From assembly GCF_038024125.1 (NCBI RefSeq), contig NZ_CP150662.1:1939501-2003500 (forward strand): a stretch of DNA of 64,000 bases, read 5' to 3'. The position numbers and the translations under genes are program-made. This DNA comes from Polaribacter gangjinensis. Its GTDB lineage: Bacteria > Bacteroidota > Bacteroidia > Flavobacteriales > Flavobacteriaceae. Positions 33,721 to 41,886 of the stretch are shown here, one piece after another. The first letter of the stretch is position 1; every line of letters begins with the position of its first letter. The notes under the pieces are model-generated. The model was not told where the DNA came from. It did not search any database and saw nothing but the letters and a program-made list of their open reading frames with translations.

Positions 33721-33808
33721 CTTTGTGTTTTTTGTGTCTACTTTGAGGATTTTGTGGAATAACTATTACACAAAGTTTCACAAAGAAGGCACGAAGTTTC
33801 ACAAAGAA
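33721..33808. repeat. imperfect palindrome of CTTTGTG / CACAAAG words
   Basis: The left half (33721-33757) carries CTTTGTG-like words and the right half (33769-33806) carries CACAAAG words, giving an imperfect inverted repeat centred near 33763. Inside the right half, AAGTTTCACAAAGAA occurs exactly twice (33773-33787, 33794-33808; period 21). It fills the gap between two convergent genes. Confidence 0.6.
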
Positions 33809-33871
33809 ACTCCAAAAAGAAAATTATATATAAAATACAAAAACAAACATTATATTTTCGTTAATTTGATT

Positions 33872-34648
33872 TTATTTTTTCAATAACGTTTTCAAAGCAG
33901 CCAAAAGTTCCTGGGCGTTTTCAATAAAACTCATATGTCCACCATCAAAAATTACATAATTTGTGTTGGTTTTTAGAGCTTCTTCCAAAGAAATAGTTAC
34001 ATCAATTACAGGATCTTTTTCGCCGATAATTATTAGTTTTCTGTATGTAGCTTCTGTCAAAATGTGATTTCTATTTGGGCGAATTTTCATCCCTTCTTGT
34101 GCAGCCAAATATCCTTGTAAAGTAGTTTTGAGCGCTTCTTGTTTTAGGATTTCAATTTCAGAAGTAAATTTCGAAACGTTTTCTTGATAAAATAAATTCG
34201 AAATTGATATTTGAATCATGCTTTTCAAATTGGTTTGTGCCATTTTATTAGCACGTGTTCTAATGTCTTTTCGCTCTTCAGAATCTTCGTTAGAAGTGGA
34301 ATTCATCAAACACAACCCTTTTATTTTTTCAGGATTTTTTTCAGCAAAAGCCAACGCAACATAACCTCCTAAAGAATGTCCTATCAAAACACATTTTCTA
34401 ATCTTTAAATGTTTCAACACAGCAGCAACAGTTTCTGCAAAAAGTTCCATAGTGTGGATATATCCCAAACTATCAGAATTTCCATGACCTAATAAATCAA
34501 TAATAATTATTTTGTTTTTTTTAGAAAGTTCAGGAATTAAGTTTTTCCACATCGTGGAATTTTCTAAAAAACCATGCAGCAAAACTATTGCAGGTCCTTT
34601 TCCATGAGTTTCAAAATAAATATTGGCTCCTTTAAATGGTAAAATCAT
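33872..34648 (-). CDS. alpha/beta-fold hydrolase
   Basis: A 258-residue cytosolic alpha/beta hydrolase. The oxyanion region is LLHGFLENSTMW, the nucleophile elbow GHSLGG (Ser92), the acid Asp in GEKDPVID and the His in GGHMSFIE near the C-terminus. Complete Ser-Asp-His machinery means it is probably active. The closest general pattern is MenH/BioH-like or an esterase, but the lid region is not diagnostic, so no substrate is given. It stands alone on the minus strand, downstream of the TonB/lipoprotein operon's terminator. Confidence 0.88.
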   Translation of the reverse strand: MILPFKGANIYFETHGKGPAIVLLHGFLENSTMWKNLIPELSKKNKIIIIDLLGHGNSDSLGYIHTMELFAETVAAVLKHLKIRKCVLIGHSLGGYVALAFAEKNPEKIKGLCLMNSTSNEDSEERKDIRTRANKMAQTNLKSMIQISISNLFYQENVSKFTSEIEILKQEALKTTLQGYLAAQEGMKIRPNRNHILTEATYRKLIIIGEKDPVIDVTISLEEALKTNTNYVIFDGGHMSFIENAQELLAALKTLLKK

Positions 34649-34654
34649 GCTACA

Positions 34655-34691
34655 AAGAAAAAAATAAAAGCGAGTAAAAACCCGCTTTTAT
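34655..34691 (-). terminator. terminator of the TonB receptor/lipoprotein operon
   Basis: On the minus strand AAAAGCGGG-TTTTTA-CTCGCTTTT (one G-T wobble) is followed by a T-rich run. It sits just ahead of the alpha/beta hydrolase gene and ends the operon that reads from 38143. Confidence 0.82.
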
Positions 34692-34733
34692 CTATAAAAT
34701 ATTTTCCTATCCTAGATTTTTTTCAAAAATCTG

Positions 34734-34752
34734 ACCTTTCCAAAGGAAAGGT
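34734..34752. repeat. dispersed hairpin repeat, diverged copy C
   Basis: ACCTTTCC-aaa-GGAAAGGT is a perfect 8-pair hairpin. Its minus-strand form (CCTTTCCTTTGGAAAGGTCAG) resembles copies A and B of the CCTTCCC family, in the opposite orientation relative to the gene. Confidence 0.4.
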
Positions 34753-34772
34753 GAAAAGGGAAATTTATCCTA

Positions 34773-35330
34773 CTAGTTTACTGTTAAAGAGAAAGTTGCT
34801 TCAACATCAGTTTCTCCTCCAGCATTGGTAATGTTTCCTGCACTTACTCCTGATGCAGTTTTATTTGGTTCATGACGTAAAGTAACTGTCAAATTTCCAA
34901 TTCCTGCAGTTGTAGTTGTTAAATTGAAAGTGATTCCAATGGGTCTGCCATTTTTGTCTACATCTGTATAATTTATAGTGGCAATACTGTTAGAAAACGT
35001 ATAAAAAAACTGGTGCTCATCACCTTCTTCTTCCACTTCTAAAGTGATATCCTCAGCAGGAGATTCAGTTTCATTCAATACTTGTGTTACTCCAGTATAG
35101 GTTGTATTTGCTAGCAAAGGTCCTGAAACAGTGGTTACAGGAGCATTTGGTCCATCACCATCTAAATCTTGCAATTGTAAAGTAACTACACTTCCTCCAC
35201 CTTGAGGTGTTAATGTTACTTTTAAAGTAGTAATCAATTCTTCTTCGTTTACGATCTCTGGATTGTCACTTGAGCAAGAGGTTAATGACATGATTACTAA
35301 TGAACTAAATAAAAAAATGTATTTTTTCAT
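34773..35330 (-). CDS. lipoprotein of unknown function, TonB-receptor partner
   Basis: A 185-residue lipoprotein (lipobox SLTSC, Cys19) with an acidic N-terminal region and all-beta-looking Thr/Val-rich strands (TTLKVTLTP, YTFSNSIATIN, GITFNLTTTTAGIGNLTVTL, HEPNK). It has several Asp/Glu clusters (LDGDGPNAP, EVEEEGDEH) that could bind metal, but no catalytic motif. It resembles the short lipoproteins often encoded next to metal-type TonB receptors in this phylum. It starts 20 bases after the receptor gene, so it is very likely co-transcribed and may capture the receptor's ligand. The ligand is unknown. Confidence 0.7.
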   Translation of the reverse strand: MKKYIFLFSSLVIMSLTSCSSDNPEIVNEEELITTLKVTLTPQGGGSVVTLQLQDLDGDGPNAPVTTVSGPLLANTTYTGVTQVLNETESPAEDITLEVEEEGDEHQFFYTFSNSIATINYTDVDKNGRPIGITFNLTTTTAGIGNLTVTLRHEPNKTASGVSAGNITNAGGETDVEATFSLTVN

Positions 35331-35350
35331 GATATGTATTTTTAAAATTT

Positions 35351-37750
35351 TTAATAATTAATTTTGATTTGAAGTTGAAAATTTCTTCCCAAATCATCTG
35401 CAAAAAATCGAAGTCTGTTCAGATAATTTCGGTAAGAAGTGTTTAAAAGATTATTGATGTTTAAACTCACCTGAATTTTGGAGTGTTTTCCCCAATCAAA
35501 ATTTAGGGTATTGTTGATATGAAACAGATGATACGCATTTGGTGGCGTACTAATATCTACTAAAACTGTCGTGTTTGTTTTTGCAATAAATTGATTGAAA
35601 TTAAAATCAGGAAAACGATTTTGTCTACCTACAAACTCGCTAATTAAGGTGCTTGAAAATCCATGCCAATCAGTGTTTTTGTAACTTATCGAATTTCTCA
35701 TTTGAAAAGGAGGCATATCAATAATAGGCATTTTGTTTTCAGTGTCTTGTGCATAGATGTAAGAAGTATTTAAAGAATATCCCCAATTTTCTGAAAATTC
35801 TTTTTGAATATTGATGTCAAAACCAAACAAGATTGCATCTGTTTGACGATATTCCCACTTTGGAAAAGCGCCTCTTATGGTTTGTTCTGTGCCATTTGGA
35901 GCAATGAAAATATAATCTTGAATGGCATTTACATACGTATCAATTTGCCATTTTGAAGAACTATTCTCTCTTAAAAAAGACATTGAAAAACGATTCGATT
36001 TTTCTGAATTCAATGTTAAAGAACCTAACTCGATTCTTGCTGCTGAATGATGCAAACCATCACTAAACAATTCTGAAATGTTTGGAGGTCTTGTTGCCAT
36101 TGTATAGTTGAATAATAACGAATTTTCATCAGAAAGTGTTCTTTTAGCACCCAAAGAAATCGCGAAATTGTGAAAACTCAACTCCGGATTTGTCAATAAT
36201 TGCGTTCCTAAATCCTGAATTACCAACTCAGGAAACAACACGTCATATCCTAAAGCATTCCAACGACTTGTTTGATAAAACTTTTTTACACCATAAAAAT
36301 TAAAATCATAGCGCAAACCAGCATCAAACAACCAATTTTCTGAAAATTCATGTTTGATGGTTGTGTAAACCCCAACATCTGTTTTTTGATAATCAGGAAT
36401 TAAACGACGCACACCAGTTGCAGGATTTGCCACATTTTCTTGAAAACGAAACAACATTCCTGATTGAAAAGTCCATGAATTTTTGGCATCAAACAAAAAA
36501 TCGGCAGTTGCAGTATGTGTTTGTAAATTCAAGTCTACAGCAGGAATAAATCGATTTTCGCCAATTCTACGATCATATTCAAAACGTTGATTTTCTTGAA
36601 AATCATATTGCAACGTTAATTTTCCAATATTTTGAAAGCGTTTAAAATAACTTACTTTGGCTATAAAATGAGTCACATCTTGCTTTGGATTATCAATAGT
36701 GTAGCTAAAATCATTCTGAATCAAAGGTTGTTGACTGTTTAACGCATTCACCAAATCCTGAATTCCACCAATATGCGAAGCTCCTAAAATCCCAATTTCA
36801 TTTGCAACAGAACTCACAAAAATATTCCAGCCAGTTTCAAAAGTTTTATAACCAGCATTCAACGAAAATGCTGTAGAAGCTGATCCTGTATTTGTTAAAA
36901 AATAATCAGGCGCTCTAAAATCTCCAAAACGTTTGTGAGTAGCATTGGCATCTAAAAAATAGCCGTTTTTATACGTTTTATGCAATGAAGTAGCAATATT
37001 ATAGGCATTTCCATTGGTTTGAAAACTAGTTATTGTGCTTCCAAAAAGCGAATCTTTTCTGATAGGATTTTTGGGATTTAAAATCACAACTCCACCAATA
37101 GCATCACTTCCAAAAGCCAAAGCTCCTGCACCTTTAATGACAGAAACGTTTTCAGAAGAATTCAAATCGATGTTTGGTGCATGTTCAATTCCCCATTCTT
37201 GGTCTTGCAAACGAACTCCATTGTTCATCACAATAATTCTGCTGCTGTGCATCCCATTGATCATGGGTTTTACAATTGCATTTCCAGTATTGATTGATGA
37301 AACTCCCGCAATTTCTTTCAAAGCATCACCCAAAGAAGCAGCACTGTAGTTTTCTAATATTTTTTTAGATAACACAGTTTCTGAAAGTGATGTCACTTTT
37401 TTGACCACTATTTTTCCTTTTAAAGTAACTTCTTCTAGTTCTTCTGAATGATGTTCTAATAAAAATTTTCCTTTATAATTTCTATCAATTTTGATGGTTT
37501 TTTCGGAAGTTTTACAACCAATATGCGAAATAACCAAGGTAATTTTTCCATTGCAAACATTGGCGATAGTAAAATTCCCTTCACTGTCAGAAACAGCAAA
37601 TTTATTGGTGTTTTTTATTAAAATGGTTGCATTGTCAATGGCAGTTCCATCATGGAAATCTACAATAGTTCCTTGTATGTTATAGGTGCATTTTTGACTG
37701 AATGCCCAAAAGACATTCATGCAAAAAAACACGACGAGTATTTTTTTCAT
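35351..37750 (-). CDS. TonB-dependent receptor, probable metal-uptake type
   Basis: A 799-residue outer-membrane receptor. A signal peptide ends at FSQ; then a carboxypeptidase-like domain (IQGTIVDFHDGTAIDNATIL) with three Cys (about residues 21, 67 and 79) and EHHSEELEEVTLKGK leading to the plug (VLSKKILENYSAASLGDALK, EWGIEHAPNIDL, ALAFGSDAIGGV). The barrel ends NFQLQIKINY, with a C-terminal aromatic. The His-rich stretch and small His/Cys partner upstream (37784-38116) suggest a zinc or copper receptor of ZnuD/OprC type. That is inference from context. It follows the small gene by 33 bases and is followed by the lipoprotein at 34773. Confidence 0.85.
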   Translation of the reverse strand: MKKILVVFFCMNVFWAFSQKCTYNIQGTIVDFHDGTAIDNATILIKNTNKFAVSDSEGNFTIANVCNGKITLVISHIGCKTSEKTIKIDRNYKGKFLLEHHSEELEEVTLKGKIVVKKVTSLSETVLSKKILENYSAASLGDALKEIAGVSSINTGNAIVKPMINGMHSSRIIVMNNGVRLQDQEWGIEHAPNIDLNSSENVSVIKGAGALAFGSDAIGGVVILNPKNPIRKDSLFGSTITSFQTNGNAYNIATSLHKTYKNGYFLDANATHKRFGDFRAPDYFLTNTGSASTAFSLNAGYKTFETGWNIFVSSVANEIGILGASHIGGIQDLVNALNSQQPLIQNDFSYTIDNPKQDVTHFIAKVSYFKRFQNIGKLTLQYDFQENQRFEYDRRIGENRFIPAVDLNLQTHTATADFLFDAKNSWTFQSGMLFRFQENVANPATGVRRLIPDYQKTDVGVYTTIKHEFSENWLFDAGLRYDFNFYGVKKFYQTSRWNALGYDVLFPELVIQDLGTQLLTNPELSFHNFAISLGAKRTLSDENSLLFNYTMATRPPNISELFSDGLHHSAARIELGSLTLNSEKSNRFSMSFLRENSSSKWQIDTYVNAIQDYIFIAPNGTEQTIRGAFPKWEYRQTDAILFGFDINIQKEFSENWGYSLNTSYIYAQDTENKMPIIDMPPFQMRNSISYKNTDWHGFSSTLISEFVGRQNRFPDFNFNQFIAKTNTTVLVDISTPPNAYHLFHINNTLNFDWGKHSKIQVSLNINNLLNTSYRNYLNRLRFFADDLGRNFQLQIKINY

Positions 37751-37783
37751 CTGTTTGTTTTAGTTTGTAATAAAGCGAATACT

Positions 37784-38116
37784 TTATGACAAACTTGGTG
37801 GTCCTCTAAGGAAAGATGTTGCTTTTTCTGATGAAGAAAAGGCAGTTGTGTAAATGAAGTTTTTTTCAGCAAAAAGAATGTCAATTTTAGTTTCAAAAAC
37901 TAAGTTTGATGGACTATTTGCTGAGTTTATCGTATAATTTAAAAAATCGCAATCATCTTCTAATTGATGAATATGACTTTCTATTTTGCTAGAACAAATG
38001 CTGTGATTGTGATCTTGAAAAACGTGTTCTAATTTCAATGCAAAAGGTAACATTAGCGCGAATAAAAGCACAATGCTGAGTGTTTTTTGCAGTAAATTTT
38101 TAATGACTAGAAACAT
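37784..38116 (-). CDS. small His/Cys-rich exported protein ending in RGPP
   Basis: A 110-residue protein. The first ~30 residues form a signal-anchor (KTLSIVLLFALMLPFALKLE). They are followed by a putative metal-binding stretch with His31, His36, His38, Cys41, His48, His50 and Cys56. The C-terminus has FLRGPPSLS; the RGPP tail seems to recur in small proteins before Bacteroidota metal-type TonB receptors, as far as I recall. It is the first gene of an operon with the receptor (33-base gap) and has a TATATTTG box about 20 bases upstream. A metal-sensing or chaperone role is inferred, not shown. Confidence 0.65.
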   Translation of the reverse strand: MFLVIKNLLQKTLSIVLLFALMLPFALKLEHVFQDHNHSICSSKIESHIHQLEDDCDFLNYTINSANSPSNLVFETKIDILFAEKNFIYTTAFSSSEKATSFLRGPPSLS

Positions 38117-38135
38117 TTTTTATCAAAAAGTTTAG

Positions 38136-38143
38136 CAAATATA
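38136..38143 (-). promoter_or_regulatory. putative -7 box of the RGPP/TonB/lipoprotein operon
   Basis: TATATTTG on the minus strand, with its last base 20 bases before the ATG of the small gene. The -33 region lacks TTTG, so the promoter may depend on a regulator. Confidence 0.5.
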
Positions 38144-38198
38144 AGAGAAATCACTTTTTTAAAGCGAAACATTGTTATTTTTAACGAAATTATCACAA

Positions 38199-39491
38199 AT
38201 GAATTCGTTTAAAAGTAAAGAAATTTGGATTAGTGGATTTGCGCTTTTTTCACTTTTTTTTGGTGCAGGAAATTTAATTTTACCCACTTCTTTGGGTCTA
38301 AAAGCAGGCTTTAATTGGTGGATTGTTTTGTTGGGTTTTGCATTAACAGCAGTTTTTATTCCCATTTTATCCATTTTTGCACATGCCAAATTACAAGGAA
38401 CTTTGTTTGATTTTGGCAAAAAAGTGTCTCCTGTTTTTAGCACTATTTTTTGTTTGCTAACGTATACAATTGCCATTGCAATTCCTGGTCCAAGAACGGC
38501 TGCTGTAACACATGAAATGGCTATTCAGCCTTTTTTTGATGTAAGTCCTTTGCTTACAAGTAGTATTTATTTTGGATTGGTGTTTGTTTTTGTCATCAAT
38601 CGTTCTAAAATTATTGATGTTATTGGAAAATTTTTAACACCAATTATTGTTATCATTTTATTGATAATCATTGTGTTAGCTATTATTTCTTCTCCAGAAA
38701 ATAACTTGTTACCAACTATAAAAAGTCCTTTTGTAGATGGAATTTTAGAAGGATATCAAACTTTTGATGCCATTGCAGGCGTTGTTGTTGGAGCAGTAAT
38801 GATTGTTTCTTTAAACTTAGGAAACCTTCACACTTTTGATGAAAAAAAGAATGTCATTTCAAAATCAGGATTGATTGCAGGTTTTGGATTGTTGCTCATT
38901 TATGGTGGATTGATTTTTAGTGGCTTTTTATTCAGTGCTACTTTTCCTGAAAATGCCACAAGAATTGATATTTTAACGAGTTTGAGTTTGCAAACTTTGG
39001 GTGATTTTGGAAGGATTTTCTTAAGTGTTTTAGTGGCTTTAGCTTGTTTTACAACGGCTGTTGGCGTGGTTACAGGTACTGCAGATTATATAAAAGGAAT
39101 TTGTAAAAACTCGCAAAAAGCGTTTGTAATTACTACTGGAATTTGTGCGATTATTGGCATTTTAGTAGGCAGTTTTCAAGTAGATTTTATCATCATTTTG
39201 GCTGTACCAGCGTTGATGTTTTTATATCCAATTACGATTGTGTTGATTGTATTGAATGTTTTGCCTAATAAATATGGGTCAAAATTGGTTTTTAGAGCAG
39301 TTGTTTTCACCACATTTTTATTCAGCATTCCTGATTTTTTAGGATTTATAATTGATGAAAAATATCTAGTAACTATTAAAAATATTATTCCTTTAGCCAA
39401 CAATAATTTGGGTTGGGTTTTGCCGAGTTTGTTGGTTTTTGTGGTGGTGAATTTTTGGGGCAACAATAAAATTGATTTAACAGAAATTTAA
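38199..39491 (+). CDS. brnQ: branched-chain amino acid transporter, BrnQ/LivJ-LIVCS family
   Basis: A 430-residue inner-membrane transporter with about twelve hydrophobic segments. It opens with KEIWISGFALFSLFFGAGNLI, the typical BrnQ first helix with the FGAGN motif, and includes YTIAIAIPGPRTAAVTHEMA, a LIVCS hallmark. It is expected to take up leucine, isoleucine and valine with Na+ or H+. I use the ATG at 38199 over the upstream TTG at 38172. It is divergent from the small RGPP gene. Confidence 0.93.
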   Translation: MNSFKSKEIWISGFALFSLFFGAGNLILPTSLGLKAGFNWWIVLLGFALTAVFIPILSIFAHAKLQGTLFDFGKKVSPVFSTIFCLLTYTIAIAIPGPRTAAVTHEMAIQPFFDVSPLLTSSIYFGLVFVFVINRSKIIDVIGKFLTPIIVIILLIIIVLAIISSPENNLLPTIKSPFVDGILEGYQTFDAIAGVVVGAVMIVSLNLGNLHTFDEKKNVISKSGLIAGFGLLLIYGGLIFSGFLFSATFPENATRIDILTSLSLQTLGDFGRIFLSVLVALACFTTAVGVVTGTADYIKGICKNSQKAFVITTGICAIIGILVGSFQVDFIIILAVPALMFLYPITIVLIVLNVLPNKYGSKLVFRAVVFTTFLFSIPDFLGFIIDEKYLVTIKNIIPLANNNLGWVLPSLLVFVVVNFWGNNKIDLTEI

Positions 39492-39534
39492 TTTTCTTAA
39501 TTTTTCACAATCTTAAAATCAGTAATAAAATCCC

Positions 39535-39542
39535 TATTTTTG
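39535..39542 (+). promoter_or_regulatory. putative -7 box of the 39562 hydrolase
   Basis: TATTTTTG, a full TAnnTTTG match, ends 20 bases before the TTG start codon. It supports an independent transcript and also supports a start downstream of it. Confidence 0.5.
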
Positions 39543-39561
39543 CTTTTTTAAAATTTAACAT

Positions 39562-40344
39562 TTGCTACACTATTATTCATATCCAAATGCAAACGCCACA
39601 GAATGGGTTACTTTTGTGCATGGTGCAGGAGGAAGCAGTTCTATTTGGTACAAACAAGTGCGTGATTTTAAAAAAGAATTCAATGTATTGATGTTGGATT
39701 TGCGTGGTCATGGAAATAGCAAACCGAGTTTAAAAGACACCTTCAATCCGAAATATACTTTCGAAACAATTACGAATGATATTGTAGAGGTAATTGAACA
39801 TTTACAGATTCAAAAATCACATTTTATTGGCATTTCTTTAGGGACAATTCTCATTAGAAATTTGGCAGAAATGCGTCCTGATTTAGTGCAAAGTATGATT
39901 TTGGGTGGTGCCATTATCAAATTGGATGTTCGCTCTCAAATCTTGATGAAAATTGGAAATATTTTCAAATCAGTTGTGCCTTATATGTTTTTATACAAGT
40001 TGTTTGCATTTATCATAATGCCCAAAAAGAATCACAAAAAATCACGTTTGTTATTTGTAAATGAAGCCAAAAAACTATATCAAAAAGAGTTTTTACGATG
40101 GTTTAAATTGACGGCTGAAATCAATCCTTTACTGCGTTTTTTTAGAGCGAAAGACATTAAAATCCCCACTTTATACATTATGGGTGCTGAAGATCATTTG
40201 TTTTTGCCATCTATCAAACATGTTGTTTCTGAGCATCTTAGTTCAACACTTTTTGTAATTGAAAATTGTGGTCATGTTGTAAATGTTGAAAAACCTGCAA
40301 CATTCAATGTACAAACGATTCGTTTTATCCAATCTTTGGCGTAA
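39562..40344 (+). CDS. alpha/beta-fold hydrolase with a TTG start
   Basis: A 260-residue alpha/beta hydrolase. VTFVHGAGGSSSIW is the oxyanion region, LRGHGNS follows, FIGISLGTILI contains the Ser nucleophile (about residue 95), Asp is in MGAEDHLF and His in ENCGHVVNVE. Upstream in frame there is a stop codon and no ATG, so TTG at 39562 (reading LHYYSYPNANATEWV after Met) is the only good start. Such TTG starts are unusual in this window. It may be an esterase or a MhpC-like hydrolase; no substrate is deducible. It ends before the large perfect palindrome at 40366. Confidence 0.85.
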   Translation: MLHYYSYPNANATEWVTFVHGAGGSSSIWYKQVRDFKKEFNVLMLDLRGHGNSKPSLKDTFNPKYTFETITNDIVEVIEHLQIQKSHFIGISLGTILIRNLAEMRPDLVQSMILGGAIIKLDVRSQILMKIGNIFKSVVPYMFLYKLFAFIIMPKKNHKKSRLLFVNEAKKLYQKEFLRWFKLTAEINPLLRFFRAKDIKIPTLYIMGAEDHLFLPSIKHVVSEHLSSTLFVIENCGHVVNVEKPATFNVQTIRFIQSLA

Positions 40345-40365
40345 AAAAATAATCTATAATTTAAA

Positions 40366-40398
40366 ACACCTCACAGGTTTTTAAAACCTGTGAGGTGT
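40366..40398. terminator. perfect 16-pair palindromic terminator (ACCTCACAGG family)
   Basis: ACACCTCACAGGTTTT and its exact complement AAAACCTGTGAGGTGT are separated by one base. The T-runs on both strands fit a bidirectional terminator between convergent genes. The CCTCACAGG core looks like a dispersed flavobacterial palindrome; the family membership is from memory. Confidence 0.85.
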
Positions 40399-40441
40399 AT
40401 AAAAATTTTTAAAGATTAGAAAATATAAAGATTCGAATTCC

Positions 40442-41737
40442 TTATTTCTGATTCATCAAATCTTCAATTTCATCTGCTTCAATCGGAATATTTTTCATCA
40501 AATTGAAAGGTTCACCTTTTTCTTGTACAACCACATCATCTTCTAAACGAATTCCAAAACCTTCTTTTGGGATGTAAATTCCAGGCTCAACAGTAAACAC
40601 CATATTTGCTTTTATGGGTTCGTGAATCAAACCATAATCATGCGTGTCTAAACCAATATGATGACTTGTTCCGTGCATAAAATATTTTTTATAGGCAGGC
40701 CATTTTGGGTCTTCATTATGAACATCTGCTTTGTCTATCAACCCTAATTTTAGCAATTCTGAGGTCATGATTTTACCAACTTCTACATGATATTCTTTCC
40801 AAAAAACGCCAGGAACTAACATTTTTGTAGCTTCTTTTTTTACATTATTTACAGCATTGTACACCGCTTTTTGTCTTTCAGTAAAACGTCCAGAAACCGG
40901 AATTGTTCTCGTTAAATCACTCTTATAATTGGCATATTCTGCAGCAACATCTAGCAATAATAAATCACCAGCTTTACACTCTTGATTATTTTCGATGTAA
41001 TGCAACACATTTGCATTGTTGCCTGAAGCAATAATAGGTGTGTATGCAAACCCTTTAGAGCGATTTCTTACAAATTCGTGCAGCAATTCAGCCTCTATCT
41101 CATATTCCCAAACTCCCGGTTTTACAAATTGCAACAATCTGCGAAAACCTTTTTCAGTGATGTTGCATGCTTGTTGCATCAAATCCAACTCAATAGCATC
41201 TTTTACAGAACGCAAACGTTGCAATATTGGATTGCTTTTTGCAACACTATGTGCAGGATATTTTGCCAACAACCATTTTGTAAAGCGATCTTCACGCGTT
41301 TCAGTTTCTACTTTTGCACGGTAATGTTCGTTGGTATTGATGTAAAAAGTATCGCAATAAGAAGCCATTTCAAACAACACTTTTTCCAATTCTTGCAACC
41401 AAAAAACGGTTTTTATTCCAGAAGTTGCAAAGGCAGCTTCTTTAGTTAGTTTTTCACCTTCCCAAACTGCAATATGATCATTGGTTTCGCGCACAAAAAG
41501 TACTTCACGCAATTCATGATTTGGACAATCAGGAAAAATCATTAATACACTTTCTTCTTGATCTACACCACTCAAATAAAAAATATCTCTATGTTGTTCA
41601 AAAGGCATGGTGCCATCTGCACTTGTAGGATAAATATCATTCGAATTAAAAATTGCCAAACTATTTGGCTTCATTTGAGAAGCAAAATTTTTGCGGTTTT
41701 TAATAAAAAGTGATGCGTTTATTGGGTGGTATTTCAT
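40442..41737 (-). CDS. pepP: Xaa-Pro aminopeptidase (aminopeptidase P)
   Basis: Aminopeptidase P cleaves the N-terminal residue from peptides with proline at position 2. The 431-residue protein has an N-terminal AMP_N domain (YHPINASLFIKNRKNF; DIFYLSGVDQEESVL). The pita-bread catalytic domain carries the dimetal ligands: Asp in LLDVAAEYANYKSDLTRT (two Asp), His in HGTSHHIGLDTHD, Glu in VEPGIYI and Glu in RLEDDVVV. It has a TACATTTG -7 box (41764-41757) just upstream. It appears to be monocistronic. Confidence 0.95.
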   Translation of the reverse strand: MKYHPINASLFIKNRKNFASQMKPNSLAIFNSNDIYPTSADGTMPFEQHRDIFYLSGVDQEESVLMIFPDCPNHELREVLFVRETNDHIAVWEGEKLTKEAAFATSGIKTVFWLQELEKVLFEMASYCDTFYINTNEHYRAKVETETREDRFTKWLLAKYPAHSVAKSNPILQRLRSVKDAIELDLMQQACNITEKGFRRLLQFVKPGVWEYEIEAELLHEFVRNRSKGFAYTPIIASGNNANVLHYIENNQECKAGDLLLLDVAAEYANYKSDLTRTIPVSGRFTERQKAVYNAVNNVKKEATKMLVPGVFWKEYHVEVGKIMTSELLKLGLIDKADVHNEDPKWPAYKKYFMHGTSHHIGLDTHDYGLIHEPIKANMVFTVEPGIYIPKEGFGIRLEDDVVVQEKGEPFNLMKNIPIEADEIEDLMNQK

Positions 41738-41795
41738 GATAAAAAGTTTTAAAATACAAATGTAGGAATATTATTAGCAACTAAAAATTTGGTTT

Positions 41796-41872
41796 TATGG
41801 CAAAGATTCTAAGCACACGCAAAGATCATAAAGACTTTAAATAATCTTTTGAGAACTTTGTGAAAACCCTTT
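41796..41872. repeat. imperfect CGCAAAG/CTTTGTG palindrome
   Basis: Words GCAAAGATT, CGCAAAGATC and ATAAAGACTT (left) face AATCTTTTGAG and CTTTGTG (right), an imperfect inverted repeat in the pepP-helicase gap. It resembles the element at 33721-33808 in word content. Confidence 0.45.
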
Positions 41873-41886
41873 ACATTTAAAATCCT

